Shown: one piece after another, positions 7,730 to 8,733 of the stretch | Numbering within the stretch: position 1 is the first letter of the stretch | How the letters are laid out: the number at the start of each line of letters is the position of its first letter | DNA from: Ignavibacteriaceae bacterium | Lineage (GTDB): Bacteria > Bacteroidota > Ignavibacteria > Ignavibacteriales > Ignavibacteriaceae | Assembly (NCBI GenBank): GCA_025455085.1 | Contig: JALONF010000065.1 | Span: 1-8,733, forward strand | Length of the DNA: 8,733 bases | Direction: 5' to 3' | The notes under the pieces: model-generated | The model's database searches: none | Told to the model about the DNA's origin: nothing | The model's input: the letters and a program-made list of their open reading frames with translations, nothing else | Program-made: the position numbers and the translations under genes

Positions 7730-7782
7730 GGGGGGCGGGGTTGTTACAATAAGTCTCCTTGGCTCTCTGCCTTGCACATAAC
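7730..7782. repeat. Right copy of the inverted repeat at the defence cassette start
   Basis: The plus strand holds GGGGGGCGGGGTT (7730-7742), 17 bases, TGGCTCTCTGCC (7760-7771) and GCACATAAC (7774-7782). These are exact reverse complements of the blocks at 233-245, 203-214 and 192-200, with nearly identical gaps. Thirty-four of about 53 positions in each arm belong to identical blocks. The outermost block overlaps the R' box of the second attC-like site, so the inverted repeat begins exactly at the presumed crossover point. Confidence 0.75.
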
Positions 7783-7931
7783 GTTTTGCTTATGCGGCGT
7801 TTGCCATAATAATAAAAAGTATTTTATAGAATATATTTTATTAAATCAAGAAGTTTTTAATACTTGAAGGTGGCAAATGTGGTGAAACCCGAACGACCGC
7901 CAGGGAGTGAAGCGCATAAGCTTTGTTATAC
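7776..7931 (-). repeat. attC-like recombination site 2 (end of the toxin-antitoxin cassette)
   Basis: This is a dyad of about 156 bases with the same layout and orientation as the other two. R boxes are ACATAAC (7776-7782) and GTTATAC (7925-7931). L boxes are GCTTATGCG (7788-7796) and CGCATAAGC (7913-7921), perfectly paired and without an obvious extrahelical base. The inner arms are TTTGCC (7800-7805) and GGCAAA (7872-7877). The conserved AATGTG (7876-7881) is followed by a GTGAAACCCGAACGACC-type tract shared with site 1. Unlike site 1, the loop holds about 66 very AT-rich bases with a further stem, AAGTATT (7817-7823) with AATACTT (7859-7865), making a long variable terminal structure. The spacers beside the R boxes are 5 and 3 bases. 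Confidence 0.78.
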
Positions 7932-7940
7932 GTCGTTTTT

Positions 7941-8342
7941 TTATTTCCAGAACAATTTCAATCCATATTGAATATATTCTTTAAATTTTTCATCTTTGGT
8001 AATGATAATCATGTCACTATTGATCGCTTGCCATATTAACAATCTATCAAAAGGATCAAAATGTTCTACTCGAGGAAGTTTGTAAAATGAACTAGCGATT
8101 TTATCATCAAAACTAATTATTTCAAAACCTGATTTTTTTGAATAAGCCGGAAGGTCATCTGGTAAGACATTATTTAAACTTAATTTCCCAATACTATACT
8201 TTAATGATATTTCCCAAAAAGTTATTGTACTTACATAGATATCATTTGTTTCATTCAATAGAATATCGATGACAGGTCTAGGTAATTTAGTAGTGTCAAA
8301 CAATGACCATAGAAATGTGTGAGTATCAAGAATATATTTCAT
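7941..8342 (-). CDS. vapC: PIN-domain ribonuclease toxin (VapC type)
   Basis: This 133-residue PIN-domain protein is probably a Mg2+-dependent RNase that blocks translation when released from its antitoxin. The acidic catalytic set is present: D6 in LDTHTFLW (5-12), E44 in TFWEIS (41-46), D96 and D99 in HFDPFDRLL (94-102), and D117 in ITKDEKF (114-120). The HxDPFDRxL form is typical of the VapC-like group paired with Phd-type antitoxins. Length is standard and the protein looks intact. The ATG overlaps the antitoxin stop as ATGA, and no Shine-Dalgarno is visible, so synthesis should depend on antitoxin translation. The stop codon TAA (7943-7941) coincides with the end of the T run that extends the attC dyad, so the gene runs right up to the recombination site. 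The RNA target cannot be told. Confidence 0.92.
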   Translation of the reverse strand: MKYILDTHTFLWSLFDTTKLPRPVIDILLNETNDIYVSTITFWEISLKYSIGKLSLNNVLPDDLPAYSKKSGFEIISFDDKIASSFYKLPRVEHFDPFDRLLIWQAINSDMIIITKDEKFKEYIQYGLKLFWK

Positions 8343-8578
8343 AAATTGAAGAAAGTTTCATCTGAAACTTTAAAATCTGAAGATAATTTAAATGAAGCTT
8401 TCTTTTCTAATAATCCAATTTTTCTATTTGCCTTCTTCATATATTTTGAGTATGGGACAAGAACAGCAATTTTTTCCTTCTTTTTTCCAAAAGAAATTGC
8501 GACTTCTTCTCCCTTTTTTATATTATCAATTACTTCAGAGAAATGACTTTTAAATTCACCAACTTGTAATGTTTTCAT
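8339..8578 (-). CDS. Phd/YefM-family antitoxin
   Basis: This 79-residue protein has an N-terminal Phd/YefM-type DNA-binding fold (about 1-50). Its signature is LQVGEFKSHFSEVIDNIKKG (4-23), then EEVAISFGKKKEKIAVLVPY (24-43), which matches the family pattern of a helix, a Gly-rich turn and paired strands ending in a (V/I)L(V/I)P motif. The lysine-rich, less structured C-terminal part (about 50-79) would wrap around and inhibit the PIN toxin. In such modules the antitoxin, alone or with the toxin, represses the operon. A palindrome lies directly upstream of this gene at 8580-8592. The ATG lies where the predicted transcript begins and no Shine-Dalgarno precedes it, so the mRNA may be leaderless. 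Confidence 0.88.
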   Translation of the reverse strand: MKTLQVGEFKSHFSEVIDNIKKGEEVAISFGKKKEKIAVLVPYSKYMKKANRKIGLLEKKASFKLSSDFKVSDETFFNL

Positions 8579-8579
8579 A

Positions 8580-8612
8580 ATTATATGATAATATTAATTG
8601 TCAACTTGTCAA
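8580..8612 (-). promoter_or_regulatory. Promoter and candidate operator of the toxin-antitoxin operon
   Basis: On the minus strand a consensus -35 TTGACA (8612-8607) is followed after 16 bases by TATCAT (8590-8585). Transcription would then start at about 8578, the A of the antitoxin ATG. A second TTGACA (8604-8599) makes a tandem direct repeat, and TATAAT (8585-8580) also occurs but with poor spacing to either. The perfect inverted repeat ATTAT-N3-ATAAT (8580-8592) overlaps the -10 and suits autorepression by the antitoxin, which is inferred. Confidence 0.68.
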
Positions 8613-8633
8613 GCAAAAATTTAAAAAAATGAC

Positions 8634-8733
8634 GTATAACGTTCCGCGGCTAAACGACGTTGGCTGGAGCGTACTCGCGGAAGCCAATGTGCCGAAGGCC
8701 GAGGCGGTACTCCGCCGAAGCGTTTTAGCCGCT
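8634..8733 (-). repeat. attC-like recombination site 3, cut by the window end
   Basis: The R' box on the plus strand is GTATAAC (8634-8640), then a 5-base spacer, L' GCGGCTAAACG (8646-8656), inner arms TTGGCT (8660-8665) and AGCCAA (8682-8687), the conserved AATGTG (8686-8691), and L'' CGTTTTAGCCGC (8721-8732). L'' has one more T than L', as expected for an extrahelical base. A small extra hairpin GGCGG-TACT-CCGCC lies at 8703-8716. The R'' box should follow within a few bases outside the window. This site would end the upstream cassette. Confidence 0.75.

Larger units (their letters stand above)
96..7781 (-). mobile_element. Large integron-like gene cassette: type I R-M plus Kiwa-like genes
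   Basis: The span between the presumed G/TT crossover points of two consecutive same-orientation attC-like sites is about 7.7 kb and holds only the co-directional, overlapping genes hsdR, hsdM, hsdS, kwaA-like and kwaB-like. The minus-strand start (GTTATGTGC, 7782-7774) is exactly complementary to the R'' end (GCACATAAC, 200-192). This is expected if the segment once existed as a circle closed through one attC. Integron cassettes are usually one or two genes and under about 1.5 kb, so this one is unusually long. What is seen is the boundary complementarity and the absence of any internal attC-like dyad. Mobility by an integron integrase is inferred, since no intI lies in the window. Confidence 0.6.
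7782..8639 (-). mobile_element. Toxin-antitoxin gene cassette
   Basis: This span of about 0.86 kb, between the presumed crossover points of sites 3 and 2, has the size and content of a typical chromosomal-integron cassette: one toxin-antitoxin operon with its own promoter, then an attC in the same orientation. The minus-strand start GTTATACGTC (8640-8631) is the exact reverse complement of its end GACGTATAAC (7934-7925). After one mismatch the complementarity continues through a seven-base T run and an A that reaches the toxin stop codon. Cassette identity is inferred from these ends, as no integrase is visible. Confidence 0.68.

Noticed and set aside
192..7782. Interpreting the inverted blocks as terminal repeats of a transposon carrying the R-M operon
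   Set aside because: No transposase gene lies between them, no target duplication is visible outside, and the outermost block coincides with attC R boxes. The cassette explanation covers more of the data, though an older element cannot be excluded.
8319..8546. Plus-strand open frame of 75 codons across the antitoxin
   Set aside because: It is antisense to a well-recognised Phd-type antitoxin, is Phe/Ser-rich as expected of antisense translation, and has no ribosome binding site.

Overview
The window is an AT-rich stretch of bacterial chromosome. All supported genes lie on the minus strand, so transcription runs from high to low coordinates. It reads as part of an integron-type cassette array. 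Three long imperfect dyads (90-198, 7776-7931 and 8634 to the window end) share one orientation and one attC-like layout: R box, unpaired spacer, L box, and a variable inner hairpin. They bound two complete cassettes. No integrase is present. If the array is a normal integron, the integrase and attI would lie to the right of the window. The host cannot be named from the sequence. The low GC, the attC-like ends of the form GTTATRY and a toxin-antitoxin cassette would suit an array like those of spirochaetes or environmental Gram-negatives, but that is a guess.

Layout from right to left, in the direction of transcription. (1) The attC of an upstream cassette, cut by the window end. (2) A short cassette of about 0.86 kb with its own promoter, carrying a Phd/YefM-like antitoxin and a PIN-domain (VapC-type) toxin whose genes overlap by ATGA, followed by its attC. 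(3) A very long cassette of about 7.7 kb with five tightly coupled genes: hsdR, hsdM, hsdS, a small multi-pass membrane protein, and a soluble protein that looks like DUF4868. The last two match the anti-phage system Kiwa (kwaA, kwaB) in order, topology and sequence character. This cassette ends in a hairpin-rich 3' segment and its attC. (4) The first 96 bases of the next cassette, including a ribosome binding site and nine codons of a truncated gene.

Functionally, the large cassette is a compact two-layer defence island. HsdR, HsdM and HsdS form a type I restriction-modification complex (N6-adenine methylation and ATP-driven cleavage of unmodified DNA). KwaA and KwaB would add a membrane-associated anti-phage response. 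Gene overlaps of 4, 8, 1 and 1 bases indicate one polycistronic mRNA with translational coupling. The toxin-antitoxin cassette may stabilise the array, as is common in chromosomal integrons.

The strongest internal evidence for true cassettes is that the R'' box at the end of each complete cassette is the exact reverse complement of the first bases of that same cassette (GTTATACGTC for the toxin-antitoxin cassette, GTTATGTGC for the defence cassette). This is expected if each cassette circularised through one folded attC. In the defence cassette the complementarity extends further as spaced blocks (GGCAGAGAGCCA and AACCCCGCCCCCC). A separate oddity is a 20-24 bp dispersed-type repeat inserted in frame between the two halves of HsdS.
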